From contig NC_072470.1 in the NCBI RefSeq assembly GCF_027596085.1, forward strand, positions 4,667,297 through 4,731,296: a DNA stretch of 64,000 nucleotides. The letters are read 5' to 3'. The notes beneath the pieces were generated by a model. The model saw only the letters and a list, made by a program, of their open reading frames with translations. It was not told where the DNA came from and made no database searches. Source of the stretch: Anoplopoma fimbria (taxonomy: Eukaryota > Chordata > Actinopteri > Perciformes > Anoplopomatidae). Below are positions 51,338 to 64,000 of the stretch, in pieces; positions within the stretch are counted from its first letter, which is position 1; each line of letters opens with the position of its first letter. Position numbers and translations under genes: made by a program.

Positions 51338-51413
51338 GCCCCGCCTCCCTCCGTGGGGTTACCATGGCAAACGGCGTCGACGTCACAATGGAAGGGAACG
51401 CCGTCTATAAGTA
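51338..51413 (+). promoter_or_regulatory. atp1a1: Core promoter of atp1a1 copy 2: GC box, X-box, CRE-like, TATA
   Basis: In order: GC box GCCCCGCCTCC (51338-51348), RFX X-box-like GTTACCATGGCAAAC (51358-51372), CRE-like GACGTCAC (51379-51386) and TATAAGTA (51406-51413). A transcription start near 51435-51445 is inferred. CREB/ATF binding is known for mammalian ATP1A1 promoters; the RFX site is inferred from the motif alone. Confidence 0.65.
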
Positions 51414-51483
51414 TTGGAGGGTCTGCAGCCGCGCTCGGCGAGCTCGGGTGTGTGTCCTGGAGGAGTGACACGTGCTGTTGGAC

Positions 51484-51560
51484 CCCCCAAAAAAAAAATA
51501 TATATATAATAAAAAAAATTATAAAAAAAACAACAAAAAACCCCATCAAAAAAAAAATAA
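51484..51560. repeat. A-rich low-complexity stretch in the predicted 5' leader of copy 2
   Basis: Runs of A interrupted by TATATATA and CAAC. If the TATA box is used, this lies in the 5' UTR. Confidence 0.8.
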
Positions 51561-51675
51561 GGGACACAGCCAAGGAATATTTTGTTTTAATCTTTTACAC
51601 TTTTATTTTTTTTAAAAGGTGGATTTTGTTGTTTCTCAACTTTGACTGAAGACTTCAGTCCTCATCGCAGCAGCC

Positions 51676-63807
<12,132 letters not shown>

Positions 63808-64000
63808 GTAACATCAGCGTTCTGTGTTTGGTGGCACAGGACCACCATGATCGCGTTCTCGCTCTTACAGTTGTTGATATTGACGCCTTTGAAGTCCTTT
63901 TAGCTTCTTAAAGTTTGAAATGTAGCCTCAGTCGGCTGATTTACAAGCTCTCACAAATTAAGAAGCTACCCACTCAAATTCCAGGCTTGGCAGGTCACTC

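Overview
This window is nuclear DNA from a teleost fish, probably a percomorph. It holds intron-rich vertebrate genes with canonical GT-AG splice sites, a tandem pair of Na+/K+-ATPase alpha-1 genes of a fish type, many long (CA)n/(TG)n microsatellites, and dispersed repeats that I recognise from percomorph genomes. There is no sign of prokaryotic, organellar or viral DNA.

Layout. (1) 1-8175, minus strand: the 5' part of obsl1 (obscurin-like 1), a giant Ig-domain cytoskeletal adaptor. Seventeen coding exons are visible, encoding Ig1-Ig3, Ig4, Ig5, one fibronectin-III domain, then Ig6 to part of Ig17. The gene runs off the left edge. It carries two apparent single-base deletions, one just after the start codon and one in Ig13. 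(2) About 9.6-32.9 kb: a 23 kb stretch with no recognisable gene, holding foldback/MITE-like repeats, a dense cluster of CA/TG microsatellites and several RFX X-box-like palindromes. (3) 32.97-47.73 kb, plus strand: a complete 23-exon atp1a1 gene encoding a 1022-residue catalytic alpha subunit, from TATA box to poly(A) signal. (4) 47.7-51.3 kb: spacer with repeats. (5) 51.34-64 kb, plus strand: the promoter and first four coding exons (96 codons) of a second, tandem alpha-1 paralogue, which runs off the right edge.

obsl1 and the ATPase genes are arranged head-to-head and are not functionally linked in any obvious way. obsl1 is expected to scaffold titin/myomesin at the sarcomeric M-band and the CUL7 (3M) complex. 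The ATPase pair would exchange 3 Na+ for 2 K+ at the plasma membrane and is a typical substrate for salinity-related divergence in fish. The two ATPase copies differ in N-terminal tail, promoter architecture and intron 1 length (0.4 versus 10 kb).

I see no wholly new biological system. The most testable observations are an RFX/CRE/TATA promoter module on the second ATPase copy that the first lacks, a two-copy (CA)n-core-(TG)n element of which one copy abuts that promoter, the two obsl1 frameshifts, and several long perfect hairpins.
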